Assembly: GCA_016869975.1 (NCBI GenBank)
Contig: VGCZ01000013.1
Span: 1-64,000 of the forward strand
Direction of reading: 5' to 3'
Origin: Alphaproteobacteria bacterium
Lineage (GTDB): Bacteria; Pseudomonadota; Alphaproteobacteria; Reyranellales; Reyranellaceae
DNA: 64,000 nt
The notes under the pieces were generated by a model. It was not told the origin of the DNA and searched no databases. It was given only the letters and a program-made list of their open reading frames with translations. Shown in pieces: positions 45,189-53,909 of the stretch. Position numbers and translations under genes: made by a program. Every line of letters begins with the position of its first letter. The stretch's first letter is position 1.

Positions 45189-46289
45189 ATGTCGCTGGTA
45201 GTCCGTAACTTCGTCGCAGGCGCGGTACTTGCTCTGGCGTCGCTGGGCGTGGTCCAGCCGGTCGCCGCCCAGAGCGTACAGCGGGTCGCCCTGGTGCTTG
45301 GCAACGGCACTTATCTTGTGCAGCCGCCGGTGCCAGCTTGTCCGCTGGCGGCCCGCGCCGTCGCCGATCGTCTGCGCGCCGCGGGTTACGATGTCGTGGA
45401 TCGCAACGATGTGAGCGGCGGTGGTTTCGACGCCGCCCTCGCCGATTTCAGCGGCCGGTTGGCCAAGGCGCCAGGCGCCGGCGCCTTTATCTACATCTGC
45501 GGGCGCGGCGCCAGCCTCAACGACCGCGCGTTCCTGCTGCCGGTGTCAGCGACCTTGGAGCGCCCCACTGACCTGTTCACCCAGGGGGTGCTGGTCAAGG
45601 CGATCTACGACGCCCTGTCCCGCAATAGCGCTGGTCCTTCGGTCGTGGCGCTCGACGTCATGCCGCCATCGGGCGCTAAGCCGACTGGCTTTGACACCGT
45701 GGCACAGGCGGCAAGTTCGGACGGGATGGCCGCGATCACCGTGTTCGAAGCCTCGCCTGGTCCCGCGGGCACACCGATGTCGGGGGCGCTGATTGCGACT
45801 TTGGGCAGCGCGCCGACGATCGAGAACGGCGCCTTCCTGACCGCACTCCAGCAGCGCCTGGGCTCGACCTCGGCCAGCACGATCGCGGTGGTGCGCCAGC
45901 CCAAGACCACCGGCCTGGTCGTCGGCCGCCCGGCTGTGGCGCCGCCGCCGCCCGTCGCCCCACCCGTGGCGACGCCGCCAACCCCGCCGGTAGCGCAGCC
46001 GCCAGCCCCGCCCGTCTCCGCGCCGCCCGTCGCTACGCCACCCGTCGCCACGCCGGTAGCGCCGCCGCCGCCGGAGGCGACGATGCCTGAAGAAGACCTG
46101 ATGACGCTTGAGCATCGCCGGCGCATGCAGGAGGCGCTCAAGCTGCTGGGGTACTATACTGGGCCGCTAGATGGCGTATTCGGTCCTGAAACGCGGGCTG
46201 CGATCCGCCGCTTCCAAATGCAGACCATGGCGGAGCCGACGGGGCGGCTGACGCCGCAACAGGCCAGTCGCCTGGCAACCGTTCGCTAG
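45189..46289 (+). CDS. exported caspase-fold protein without catalytic residues, with C-terminal peptidoglycan-binding domain
   Basis: 366 residues with a Sec signal (cleavage near A-A-Q, residue 28). The first part (31-245) follows the peptidase C14 (caspase) family closely: V-A-L-V-L-G-N-G-x-Y, V-A-D-R-L-R-A-A-G-Y-D-V, and A-F-L-L-P-V-S-A. But where active members have G-H-G, this has C-G-R-G (Arg106), and where they have L-D-A-C-R it has L-D-V-M-P (Met158). Both catalytic residues are gone. A Pro/Ala/Val linker (249-300) leads to a PG_binding_1 domain (308-362: L-L-G-Y-Y-T-G-P-L-D-G-V-F-G-P-E-T). The sensor and kinase genes follow at short spacing (18 and 5 bases), so the three probably act together at the cell wall. 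Confidence 0.8.
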   Translation: MSLVVRNFVAGAVLALASLGVVQPVAAQSVQRVALVLGNGTYLVQPPVPACPLAARAVADRLRAAGYDVVDRNDVSGGGFDAALADFSGRLAKAPGAGAFIYICGRGASLNDRAFLLPVSATLERPTDLFTQGVLVKAIYDALSRNSAGPSVVALDVMPPSGAKPTGFDTVAQAASSDGMAAITVFEASPGPAGTPMSGALIATLGSAPTIENGAFLTALQQRLGSTSASTIAVVRQPKTTGLVVGRPAVAPPPPVAPPVATPPTPPVAQPPAPPVSAPPVATPPVATPVAPPPPEATMPEEDLMTLEHRRRMQEALKLLGYYTGPLDGVFGPETRAAIRRFQMQTMAEPTGRLTPQQASRLATVR

Positions 46290-46307
46290 TTGGGGGATTA
46301 CGTCGTC

Positions 46308-47180
46308 ATGGGACTGAAAGCCAAATTCAACGTCGTGATGGCCGTGGCCTTCCTGATCGGCCTCGGACTGGCAGCGTTCCTGGCCAACCAGGCGTTGCGT
46401 GAGAGCGGTCGCCAGCAGGTATTGCGTGACGCCAGCATGATCATGGCCCAGGCGCAAGCCGTGCGCGGCTACACCGTGACCGAGGTCGAGCCGCTGCTGC
46501 GCGAGCAGATGAAGGCGCGATTCCTGCCGCACTCCGTGCCGAGCTGGGCGGCGCAGACCGTGTGGCGCTTGATGCTGAAGGAGTTCCCGGACTATGCCTA
46601 CAAAGAAGCGGCGCTCAATCCGACCAATCCGGCGGACCGCGCCACCGATTGGGAGGCGGACATCATCGAGAAGTTCCGCGCCGATCCCAAGCTGACCCAG
46701 TGGGTCCTCGAGCGCGACACGCCCACCGGCCCCGTGCTGGTGCTGGCCAAGCCGTTGCGCGTCACCAATCCGGCCTGCCTGATCTGCCACACCACGGCAA
46801 AGGAGGCGCCGCAGACCATGGTCGACCTCTACGGCCCCAACAACGGCTTTGGCTGGAAGCTCAACGAGACGATCGGTGCGCAGGTCGCCTCGGTGCCGAT
46901 GGCCGTCGTCGACAAGCAGGCGGATCGAATGCTGATGCTCTACGTCGGCGCGTTGGCCGTGGTGTTCGCCGTGGTGATCGTGCTGCTCAACGTGATGTTG
47001 CACTACATCGTCGTGAAGCCTGTGCGCCAGATGTCGGCTGCCGCCAATGACGTCAGTCTCGGCAACATGGATGCGCCCGAGGTCGAGGTGAAAGGCCGCG
47101 ACGAGATCGCTTCGCTCGCGGAATCTTTCAATCGCATGCGGCGCAGCCTCGCCAACGCGATGAAAATGCTGGGTAGCTAG
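46308..47180 (+). CDS. DUF3365 (Tll0287-like) heme-type sensor with HAMP domain
   Basis: 290 residues from ATG 46308. One membrane segment at 8-28, a periplasmic domain of the DUF3365 type with C-L-I-C-H (157-161, a c-type heme motif), a second membrane segment (209-235) and a HAMP linker (236-285) at the end. No kinase, cyclase or methyl-accepting part follows. The architecture is that of a sensor whose output must be another protein, and the Ser/Thr kinase gene five bases downstream is the obvious candidate. The heme site suggests that redox state, oxygen or NO is sensed. Confidence 0.85.
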   Translation: MGLKAKFNVVMAVAFLIGLGLAAFLANQALRESGRQQVLRDASMIMAQAQAVRGYTVTEVEPLLREQMKARFLPHSVPSWAAQTVWRLMLKEFPDYAYKEAALNPTNPADRATDWEADIIEKFRADPKLTQWVLERDTPTGPVLVLAKPLRVTNPACLICHTTAKEAPQTMVDLYGPNNGFGWKLNETIGAQVASVPMAVVDKQADRMLMLYVGALAVVFAVVIVLLNVMLHYIVVKPVRQMSAAANDVSLGNMDAPEVEVKGRDEIASLAESFNRMRRSLANAMKMLGS

Positions 47181-47185
47181 CCACA

Positions 47186-48535
47186 ATGCCACCGCCTTCG
47201 GCGCCGCAGAAGATCGGCCGCTATATCGTAGAGTCGACCATCGGCAAGGGGGCCATGGGCGTGATCTATCGCGCCCATGATCCCATGATCGACCGGCCGG
47301 TCGCGCTGAAGCTGGTGAATATCGACCTGCTCGAGGGTAATGGCCGGGCCGACTTCGTCGAACGCTTCCAGCGCGAGGCGCAGGCTGCCGCGCGCTGCGC
47401 CCACAGCAATATCGTCGCGATTTACGACTACGCGCTCCATGGCGAAGATCCCTACATCGCCATGGAGTTCGTCGCCGGCCGCAGCCTCGCGCAGGTGATC
47501 GATGGCGGCGGCCGCCTGCCGATCGACGTCTCGGCGGCGATCGCGCGCCAGATGCTCGACGCGCTGGCCTGCGCCCATGCCCAGGGCATCGTGCATCGCG
47601 ACATCAAGCCAGCCAACGTCCTGCTGACATCCGATGGCCGCGTGAAGGTCACCGATTTCGGCATCTCCCGGATCGGCGGCTCCTCGCTGACCCAGACCGG
47701 CGCGATGATCGGTACGCCCAACTACATGTCGCCGGAGCAGGGCCGCGGCGAGGAGGTCGACGCACGCAGCGATCTGTTCTCGACCGCGGCGGTTTTCTAC
47801 GAGCTGCTGACCGGCGCGCGCCCGTTCCCCGGCCGCAACTTCCACGAGGTCACCTATCAGCTGCTCTATGGCGAGCCCATGCCGCTGTCGAAGCATCTGC
47901 CGGAGGCGCCGGCGGCGTTGGTCGCGTTTGTTGCCAAGGCGCTGGCGCGCGATCCGGCGCAGCGCTTCGCGACGGCGGATGCGATGAACACCGCGCTGGC
48001 CAACGCCTTGCGCGGCACCGTCCTGGCGGACTCGCCGGGCAATGCCGCCACGGTGATCGGACCGTCGCCGACGGCGGTGATCGGCCCGCACCTGCAGGAG
48101 ATCGAGCGCAGGCTGGCGGCCTATGTCGGGCCGATCGCCGGCTACCTTGTGCGCAGCGCGAGCGGGCGCAGCACCTCGATCGAGGAGCTCTGCAAGAGCC
48201 TCAGCACCAGCATCGACAAGGTCGAGCAGCGCGAGGCGTTTCTGCGCGACGCGCTCAAGGTCTCGCGCGTCGGTGCGGGCACCGGCACGTCGGGCCTCGT
48301 CGCCTCGACCTTGATCGCGCCGCAACCCAACGCGGCGACCGCTTCCATACCGCAGGCCGATATCGATCAGGCCCAGGCCGAACTCGCCCGCCATATCGGG
48401 CCGATCGCCCCGCTCTTGGTGCGCCGCGAGCGGGCGGCGGCGCAGAGCGCCGAGGATCTCTGGCAGCGCCTGGCCAAGCACATCGACAAGCCGGCCGACC
48501 GCGAGGTCTTCCTGCGCAACCGCGCCCCGCGCTGA
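47186..48535 (+). CDS. Ser/Thr protein kinase with two C-terminal helical repeats
   Basis: 449 residues. The kinase domain (11-275) is complete: G-K-G-A-M-G-V (20-26), Lys42 in V-A-L-K-L-V, H-R-D-I-K-P-A-N (Asp139) and D-F-G (157-159), with A-P-E-like S-P-E-Q. The C-terminus holds two related repeats of about 58 residues (302-361 and 392-449) sharing G-P-I-A-x-x-L-V-R and a C-terminal I-D-K-x-x-x-R-E-x-F-L-R. There is no membrane segment, so it is cytoplasmic. The start is five bases after the sensor gene. The repeats may be the docking surface for the HAMP end. Hanks-type kinases with such tails occur in several proteobacteria, but the role is unknown. Confidence 0.9.
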   Translation: MPPPSAPQKIGRYIVESTIGKGAMGVIYRAHDPMIDRPVALKLVNIDLLEGNGRADFVERFQREAQAAARCAHSNIVAIYDYALHGEDPYIAMEFVAGRSLAQVIDGGGRLPIDVSAAIARQMLDALACAHAQGIVHRDIKPANVLLTSDGRVKVTDFGISRIGGSSLTQTGAMIGTPNYMSPEQGRGEEVDARSDLFSTAAVFYELLTGARPFPGRNFHEVTYQLLYGEPMPLSKHLPEAPAALVAFVAKALARDPAQRFATADAMNTALANALRGTVLADSPGNAATVIGPSPTAVIGPHLQEIERRLAAYVGPIAGYLVRSASGRSTSIEELCKSLSTSIDKVEQREAFLRDALKVSRVGAGTGTSGLVASTLIAPQPNAATASIPQADIDQAQAELARHIGPIAPLLVRRERAAAQSAEDLWQRLAKHIDKPADREVFLRNRAPR

Positions 48536-48651
48536 TAGGCGGAACTTATCCGTCCGGGCATGTTGCGTCCGCCTGCCGCCTGACCCTAGCATCGTGGCAG
48601 TCAGGACAATGAAAACCGTGCGGGCAAGCCGCGCACAGGGAGGGTGTGACG

Positions 48652-49659
48652 ATGACAGAACTCGGTTCGCGCAAGGCGACGCCGGTGCGCAGGCGTGTGG
48701 TGCTAGGCAGTGCGCTTCTCGCGCCGATGATCGCCTCGGGCGTGGCGCGGGCGCAGGATGCCTGGCCCAACCGCGCGGTGCGCTACATCAATCCCTTCCC
48801 GGCCGGCGGCGCCACCGACACGCTCTCGCGCATCTATTGCGCCAAGATGAGCGAGCTGACCAAGCAGCCCTGGGTGGTCGAGAACCGCAGCGGCGGCGGC
48901 GGCGACGTCGGCGTCGACGTGGTCGCGAAGTCCGATCCCGACGGCTATACGGTGGGTCTCGGCGGCATCGCCAGCCATGGTATCTCGGCGACGCTCAAGA
49001 AGGGCAAGCTGCCGTTCGATCCGCGCAAGGATTTCACCTTCATCAGTGGGTTGTGGTTCCTGCCCAACATGCTGATCACCAACCTCGACCTGCCGGCCAA
49101 GAACCTGCCCGAGCTGATCGAGCTCTTGCGCAAGAATCCCGGCAAGTATTCCTACGGCTCGGCCGGCGCCGGCACGACATTGCATCTCAGCGGCGAACTC
49201 TTGAAGCTGATGGCCAAGGTCGACGTGTTGCACGTGCCCTATCGCGGCGCCGCGCCGGCGATCATCGATCTCATGTCAGGCCAGATCCAGCTGATGTTCG
49301 ACAACATCCCCGGCGCGCTGGCCCAGGTGCGGCCGGGCAAGGTGCGGCCGATCGCCGTCACCACGCTCAAGCGGAGCCCCTCGGCGCCCGACGTGCCGAC
49401 GATCAACGAGGTGCTGCCCGGCTTCGACATCACGTCGTGGACCTGCGTCTGCGGCCCGGCGCGCATCCCGCAGCCAATCGTCGATCGCATCAACGCGCTG
49501 TCCAAGCAAGCGCTGGAATCGGCCGATGTCGCCGGCAAGTACCAGGATCAGGGCGCCACGGCGTGGTGGACCAGCCAGGCGGATATCGTCGCCTATCGCG
49601 ACAAGGAGGAGACGCGGCTCGGCAATATCATCACCCAGGCCAAGATCACGCTCGACTGA
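48652..49659 (+). CDS. Bug/TctC family periplasmic binding protein
   Basis: 335 residues from ATG 48652 (a GTG six bases upstream is possible). A longer N-terminus (R-K-A-T-P-V-R-R-R-V-V-L-G-S) leads to a twin-arginine-like signal cleaved near A-R-A-Q. The mature protein starts A-V-R-Y-I-N-P-F-P-A-G-G-A-T-D and has H-V-P-Y-R-G-A-A-P-A. No transporter partner is nearby. It is the third copy of the family in the window. Confidence 0.92.
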   Translation: MTELGSRKATPVRRRVVLGSALLAPMIASGVARAQDAWPNRAVRYINPFPAGGATDTLSRIYCAKMSELTKQPWVVENRSGGGGDVGVDVVAKSDPDGYTVGLGGIASHGISATLKKGKLPFDPRKDFTFISGLWFLPNMLITNLDLPAKNLPELIELLRKNPGKYSYGSAGAGTTLHLSGELLKLMAKVDVLHVPYRGAAPAIIDLMSGQIQLMFDNIPGALAQVRPGKVRPIAVTTLKRSPSAPDVPTINEVLPGFDITSWTCVCGPARIPQPIVDRINALSKQALESADVAGKYQDQGATAWWTSQADIVAYRDKEETRLGNIITQAKITLD

Positions 49660-49841
49660 CGGCACGTCAGGGCGTTGATTTTCTTGAGTCTTTCGCCGTT
49701 TGACTCGGGCCGCGCGATGCGTATAGTCCGCGCCTTCTTCCGGAGAACGTGGATCGGCGCCCCAGGGCGCCGATCCCGCCCGGGTGCGCCGCACCCGATC
49801 CAGGCCTATCCGGACAAACGTGTGACGAAGGAAATCCGTTC

Positions 49842-50456
49842 GTGAGCAAGCGCGAATCGTCGAAGTACAAGATCGACCGACGCCTCGGCGTCAACCTCTG
49901 GGGCCGTCCGAAGAGCCCGATCAACAAGCGCGAGAGCCGCCCCGGCCAGCACGGCGCAAAGCGCACCAAGCCGACGGATTTCGGCAACCAGTTGATGGCC
50001 AAGCAGCGCATCAAGGGCTACTACGGCAATGTCAGCGAGCGCCAGATGCGTCGCTACTACGCCGAGGCGATGCGCCGCCGCGGCGACACCGGCGAGAACC
50101 TGATCGCGCTGCTCGAGCGCCGTCTCGACGCCGTCGTCTACCGCATGAAGTTCGCCGCCACCGTGTTCGCCTCGCGCCAGCTGGTGAGCCACGGTCATGT
50201 CCGCGTCAACGGCCGCCGGGTCAACATCGCCTCCTACCAGGTGCGCGACAACGATGTGATCTCGCTCGGCAACAAGGCCAAGGACCTCGCCGTCGTCATG
50301 GAGGCGAGCCAGCTCGCCGAGCGCGACGTGCCGGAATACATGCAGGTCGACCACAAGGAGATGAAGGGGACCTATCTGCGCGCGCCCAAGCTCTCCGACG
50401 TGCCGTACCCGGTTCAGATGGAACCGTCGATGGTGGTCGAGTTCTACAGCCGCTGA
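49842..50456 (+). CDS. rpsD: 30S ribosomal protein S4
   Basis: 204 residues from a GTG at 49842, with AAGGAAAT eight bases upstream. The N-terminus [15 protein letters not shown] and the RNA-binding S4 domain (R-L-D-A-V-V-Y-R to V-N-I-A-S-Y-Q-V) are typical; the protein ends V-V-E-F-Y-S-R. S4 nucleates assembly of the small subunit and often represses its own operon. It lies outside a ribosomal gene cluster and has its own strong terminator, as is usual for alphaproteobacteria. Confidence 0.97.
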   Translation: MSKRESSKYKIDRRLGVNLWGRPKSPINKRESRPGQHGAKRTKPTDFGNQLMAKQRIKGYYGNVSERQMRRYYAEAMRRRGDTGENLIALLERRLDAVVYRMKFAATVFASRQLVSHGHVRVNGRRVNIASYQVRDNDVISLGNKAKDLAVVMEASQLAERDVPEYMQVDHKEMKGTYLRAPKLSDVPYPVQMEPSMVVEFYSR

Positions 50457-50484
50457 TCGTCTCGTCCTCTGTCGGACGCGCGAA

Positions 50485-50510
50485 CCCCGGGCAGAACGCC
50501 CGGGGTTTTT
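50485..50510 (+). terminator. Rho-independent terminator after rpsD
   Basis: CCCCGGGC (50485-50492) pairs with GCCCGGGG (50498-50505) around the loop AGAAC, followed by five T (50506-50510). It starts 29 bases after the rpsD stop. Confidence 0.92.
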
Positions 50511-50523
50511 CGTAGGCGGAGTC

Positions 50524-52038
50524 TCAGCGCGGCGCGCGACCCCTCGCGACGATCACGCGGCCCTCGAGCTGCGCCGATACCGTGCCCAACTTGCGGATAT
50601 GATCGACGACGTGCTTGGAGACCAGCAGCGCGTCGTTGGGGCCGACGAGCATGCGCGCACCGACGAGCGCGACATAGCCGTCGCCGCCGCGCGCCAGGAA
50701 GTCGTTGGTCACCACCTTGTAGAGCCTGTCCGGCTCGACCGGCTTGCCGCCGACCAGGAGCGCGACAACGCGATCGCCATCGGGCCGCGTCAGGTCGGCG
50801 CGGATGGTCATGCCCGAGACCTGCGGGAAGCGCCCGACCTCGTTCTCGGCGCCGGCGAGGCCGGCCTCGATCGCCGCGCGCAGCGTCTTGCCGCTGACCT
50901 CCAGTACGAGGGCGCGGTTGAGGAAGGGTAGCTCGGCGAGGATCAGCCGCTCGGTGATGTCGCTGCCGGCTGGATAGACGTGGTTGCCGCGGAAACCGCC
51001 GCCGTTGAGCAATGCCACGTCGGCGCCGGTGGCGGCGCGCAGCGCGTCGGTGAACAGATTGCCGATCGCCGCCTCACCGCCGCGCACCGCGGCGTTGCGG
51101 CTGTCGAGTTCAGACGTGGTGCGGCCGATGACGATATCGAGCGACTTCGACAGTCGCGATTCATAGACCGCGACCCGCGCGGCGACCTCGGGATCAGGCG
51201 CCACGTCGGCGGTGTCGATGATGCGGAAGCGCGGCCACCACGTGACCTTGCGCTTGCCGGCCACCGTCTCGACCTTGACCGACAGGTCGATGGTGGCGAC
51301 GACGAGCCCGTCCATCGCCGCCTCGACGATGGCGACGCGGCCGTTGTAGCGCAGGTAGAGATCGTGGTCGTCGCCCGAGAGGATGACGTCGGCGACGCCC
51401 GAGTCGACCAGCGCGTCGTCTATATCGCGATTGGAATGCGAGACCAGGACGATGATGTCGGCGCCCTCGCGACGGAGCTTGGCGGCTTGCGCGGTGGCGG
51501 TGTCGAGCATCGAGGCGATCTTCAGCCGGCCGGGCATCGACTTCTTGTGGCTATCCTCTGCCGTCAGCCCGATGACGCCGATCTTGACCTCGCCGTAGCT
51601 GTGGATCCGCGAATCGACGACGCCGGGGATAACGGAACCGTCGGCCTCGCGTAGATTGGCGGCGTAGACCGGGAAGCGCGCCTCGCGCAGGCGCTCGAGG
51701 AAGACGTCGGGGCCGAAATCGAACTCGTGGTTGCCCGGCACGAAGACGTCGATTGGCATCATGTTGAGCAGATCGACCATGTGGGCGCCCTTGTCGAAGC
51801 CCGACATCAGCGACGGCGAGAAGGTGTCGCCGGCATGCGCCACGAGAACGTGCGGGCCGCGCGCCTTCTCGGCCTTCACCACCGCGGCGACGCGCGGCAT
51901 GCCGCCACGACCCTCGCTCTCGTTCATGTTGTAGATGTCGCAGATCAGCACCAGCGAGATGCGCGTCTCGCCGGCCCGTGCGAGCGACGCCACCGCCGCG
52001 AGCAGCGCCGCCGCGAGGAGCCTGACGATTAGGCGCAT
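50524..52038 (-). CDS. exported 5'-nucleotidase/UDP-sugar hydrolase family protein
   Basis: 504 residues with a Sec signal (M-R-L-I-V-R-L-L-A-A-A-L-L-A ... A-R-A-G). The metallophosphatase part shows D-I-Y (34-36), G-D-T (70-72), G-N-H-E (102-105), S-H-S-N and G-D-D-H-D; the C-terminal 5'-nucleotidase domain (about 300-480) has N-L-F-T-D-A-L-R and L-L-N-G-G-G-F-R. In UshA-type enzymes the first motif is D-x-H; here the histidine is Tyr36, so one metal ligand is altered. It is the last gene of a four-gene minus-strand operon, one base after the methyltransferase-like gene. Confidence 0.85.
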   Translation of the reverse strand: MRLIVRLLAAALLAAVASLARAGETRISLVLICDIYNMNESEGRGGMPRVAAVVKAEKARGPHVLVAHAGDTFSPSLMSGFDKGAHMVDLLNMMPIDVFVPGNHEFDFGPDVFLERLREARFPVYAANLREADGSVIPGVVDSRIHSYGEVKIGVIGLTAEDSHKKSMPGRLKIASMLDTATAQAAKLRREGADIIVLVSHSNRDIDDALVDSGVADVILSGDDHDLYLRYNGRVAIVEAAMDGLVVATIDLSVKVETVAGKRKVTWWPRFRIIDTADVAPDPEVAARVAVYESRLSKSLDIVIGRTTSELDSRNAAVRGGEAAIGNLFTDALRAATGADVALLNGGGFRGNHVYPAGSDITERLILAELPFLNRALVLEVSGKTLRAAIEAGLAGAENEVGRFPQVSGMTIRADLTRPDGDRVVALLVGGKPVEPDRLYKVVTNDFLARGGDGYVALVGARMLVGPNDALLVSKHVVDHIRKLGTVSAQLEGRVIVARGRAPR

Positions 52039-52039
52039 G

Positions 52040-52939
52040 CTACTTCTTCGGCGCGTCGGCGGGCTTGGCCGCCGCTGGTTCGGCCGGCGGTGGCGGCTCC
52101 TTCTGCATCGCGCCGGTCATCGGGATGAAGTAGACGCCAAGGTCCTTCTTGGAATGCACCTTGCCGTCGGCGTCCTTGCTGAAGACGTAGAGGAACTGCT
52201 CGCGCTTGAAGGGCTGGCCGATCGGGATCACCAGGCGGCCGCCCGGTTTGAGCTGCTTCAAGAGCGGCGGCGGCACGTACTGCGCCACGCAGGTGACCAT
52301 GATCAGGTCGAAGCCGTCCTTCTCCTCGGGCCAGCCGAAAAATCCGTCGCCGATGCGCGTCTCGAGGTTGTTGTTGAAGCCCAAGGGCTCGAAGATGCGC
52401 GCTACCGCCTTGCCCAGCGGCTCGATGATCTCGATCGAATAGGCCTTCTTGACGATGCGCGAGAGGATCGAGATCTGGTAGCCGGAACCAGTGCCGATCT
52501 CCAACGCCACGCTGTTGGCGGTCGGCCTGCAAAGCTGGGTCATATAGGCCTGGCCGCGGTAGTCCGACAGCGCCGAGCCCAACCCGATGGGCCAAGGCTT
52601 CGACTCCCCCTCATAGGCGACGGTGGCGAAGTCCGCCTGCGTGGCATAGTTGTAGTGATAGTACTCGCGCGGCACTTCGCGGAAGGCGCGGACGACCTCC
52701 GGATCGGCCGCGCCGAAGTGGTGATGTAACACGCTCGCGATGGTGTTCAGCGCGGCCGGCCGGCGCCTCTGCATCGCCGCCCATTCTTCGGCCGAGATCT
52801 TGACGTTGCGACCGCCTGCCTTCATCGCCGCGACGAAGGCGGCGTAGGTCCAGGGCGCGGGCTGGGCGTGGACGATCGCCGGCGCCGCCAGCGTCGCACC
52901 GGCGGCCGTCATCAACGCGCGCCGTCGGGTCAGAATCAT
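52040..52939 (-). CDS. exported protein-L-isoaspartate O-methyltransferase-like protein, copy 1
   Basis: 299 residues from ATG 52939. The signal reads L-T-R-R-R-A-L-M-T-A-A-G ... V-H-A-Q, twin-arginine-like. An N-terminal part of about 75 residues precedes the PIMT-type Rossmann domain with V-P-R-E-Y-Y, A-L-E-I-G-T-G-S-G-Y-Q and L-K-P-G-G-R-L-V-I-P. The C-terminus is Pro/Ala/Lys-rich. PIMT normally works in the cytoplasm with S-adenosylmethionine, so an exported version is unusual. The paralogue at 53043 lies 103 bases upstream on the same strand. Confidence 0.82.
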   Translation of the reverse strand: MILTRRRALMTAAGATLAAPAIVHAQPAPWTYAAFVAAMKAGGRNVKISAEEWAAMQRRRPAALNTIASVLHHHFGAADPEVVRAFREVPREYYHYNYATQADFATVAYEGESKPWPIGLGSALSDYRGQAYMTQLCRPTANSVALEIGTGSGYQISILSRIVKKAYSIEIIEPLGKAVARIFEPLGFNNNLETRIGDGFFGWPEEKDGFDLIMVTCVAQYVPPPLLKQLKPGGRLVIPIGQPFKREQFLYVFSKDADGKVHSKKDLGVYFIPMTGAMQKEPPPPAEPAAAKPADAPKK

Positions 52940-53042
52940 AGGTCCGGTCTCCCTTCCGGAGGATCGAAATGCGGCCACCAACCTAAGGCTTCGCGGTCAT
53001 GATTCCTAGCGGATCTACCGCACCCGGTACGACAGCGCGGCC

Positions 53043-53894
53043 CTATCGGCCCTGCGAGATGCGGCCGGTCATCGGGATGAAATACACGCCGACGTCGCGC
53101 CGGCTGTGGATCTTGCCGTCTTTGTCCTTGGTGTAGACGTAGAGCACTTGCTCGCGGCGGAATGGCTGGCCCACGGGGATGATCAGCCGGCCGGTGCCGG
53201 GCTTGAGCTGGGCGAGCAGCGGCGGCGGCACGTGCTGGGCGACGCAGGTCACCATGATGATGTCGAAGCCTTCCTTCTCCTCCGGCCAGCCGAAATAGCC
53301 GTCGCCCACCTTGGTGATGACGTTGTCGAAGCCCAGCGGCTTGAAGATCTTGGCCACGGCGCGGCCCAAAGGCTCGATGATCTCGATCGAGTAGGCCTTG
53401 GCGCAGACGCGGGAGAGAATCGAGATCTGGTAGCCCGAGCCGGTGCCGATCTCGAGCGCGTTCTCGCCCGGTTGCGGCCTGGACAGCTGGGTCATGTACA
53501 TCTGGCCGAGATAGTCCGACAGCGCCGAGCCGTAGCCGATCGCCCAGGGATGGGCGTTGCCCTCGTAGGCCGAGGCGCCGAAATCGAAGGCGCCAGCGTA
53601 GTTGTAGTGGAAGTACTCGCGCGGCACCTCGGCGTAGGCGCGCAAACTGTGTGGGTCTGCCTCGCGGAACTTGCCGCGCAGGTAATTCTCGACGATGCGC
53701 AGCGCCTGATCGCGCCGGCGCATGACGCCGTCGAAGGTCGCCTTGTTCATGCCGATGCGGCGCTCGCTGGCGCGCATCGCCGCGACGTACTGGTCGTAGT
53801 CCCAGCCGCCGCCATAGGGCTGCGCCAGCGCCGGCGCGGCAAGGGCGGCGGCGGCGCCCTGGGCGATCAGCGTGCGGCGGGTCAGCGAGACCAT
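53043..53894 (-). CDS. exported protein-L-isoaspartate O-methyltransferase-like protein, copy 2
   Basis: 283 residues. The signal L-T-R-R-T-L-I-A-Q-G-A-A-A-A ... A-L-A-Q is a good twin-arginine candidate. The body has V-P-R-E-Y-F-H-Y-N-Y, A-L-E-I-G-T-G-S-G-Y-Q-I-S-I-L-S-R and L-I-I-P-V-G-Q-P-F. It is clearly paralogous to the gene at 52040 and shares the same pattern F-I-P-M-T-G near the end. It begins 15 bases after the membrane spermidine-synthase-like gene, so the two are translated together. Confidence 0.82.
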   Translation of the reverse strand: MVSLTRRTLIAQGAAAALAAPALAQPYGGGWDYDQYVAAMRASERRIGMNKATFDGVMRRRDQALRIVENYLRGKFREADPHSLRAYAEVPREYFHYNYAGAFDFGASAYEGNAHPWAIGYGSALSDYLGQMYMTQLSRPQPGENALEIGTGSGYQISILSRVCAKAYSIEIIEPLGRAVAKIFKPLGFDNVITKVGDGYFGWPEEKEGFDIIMVTCVAQHVPPPLLAQLKPGTGRLIIPVGQPFRREQVLYVYTKDKDGKIHSRRDVGVYFIPMTGRISQGR

Positions 53895-53909
53895 GGACAG
53901 GGCTCCGGG

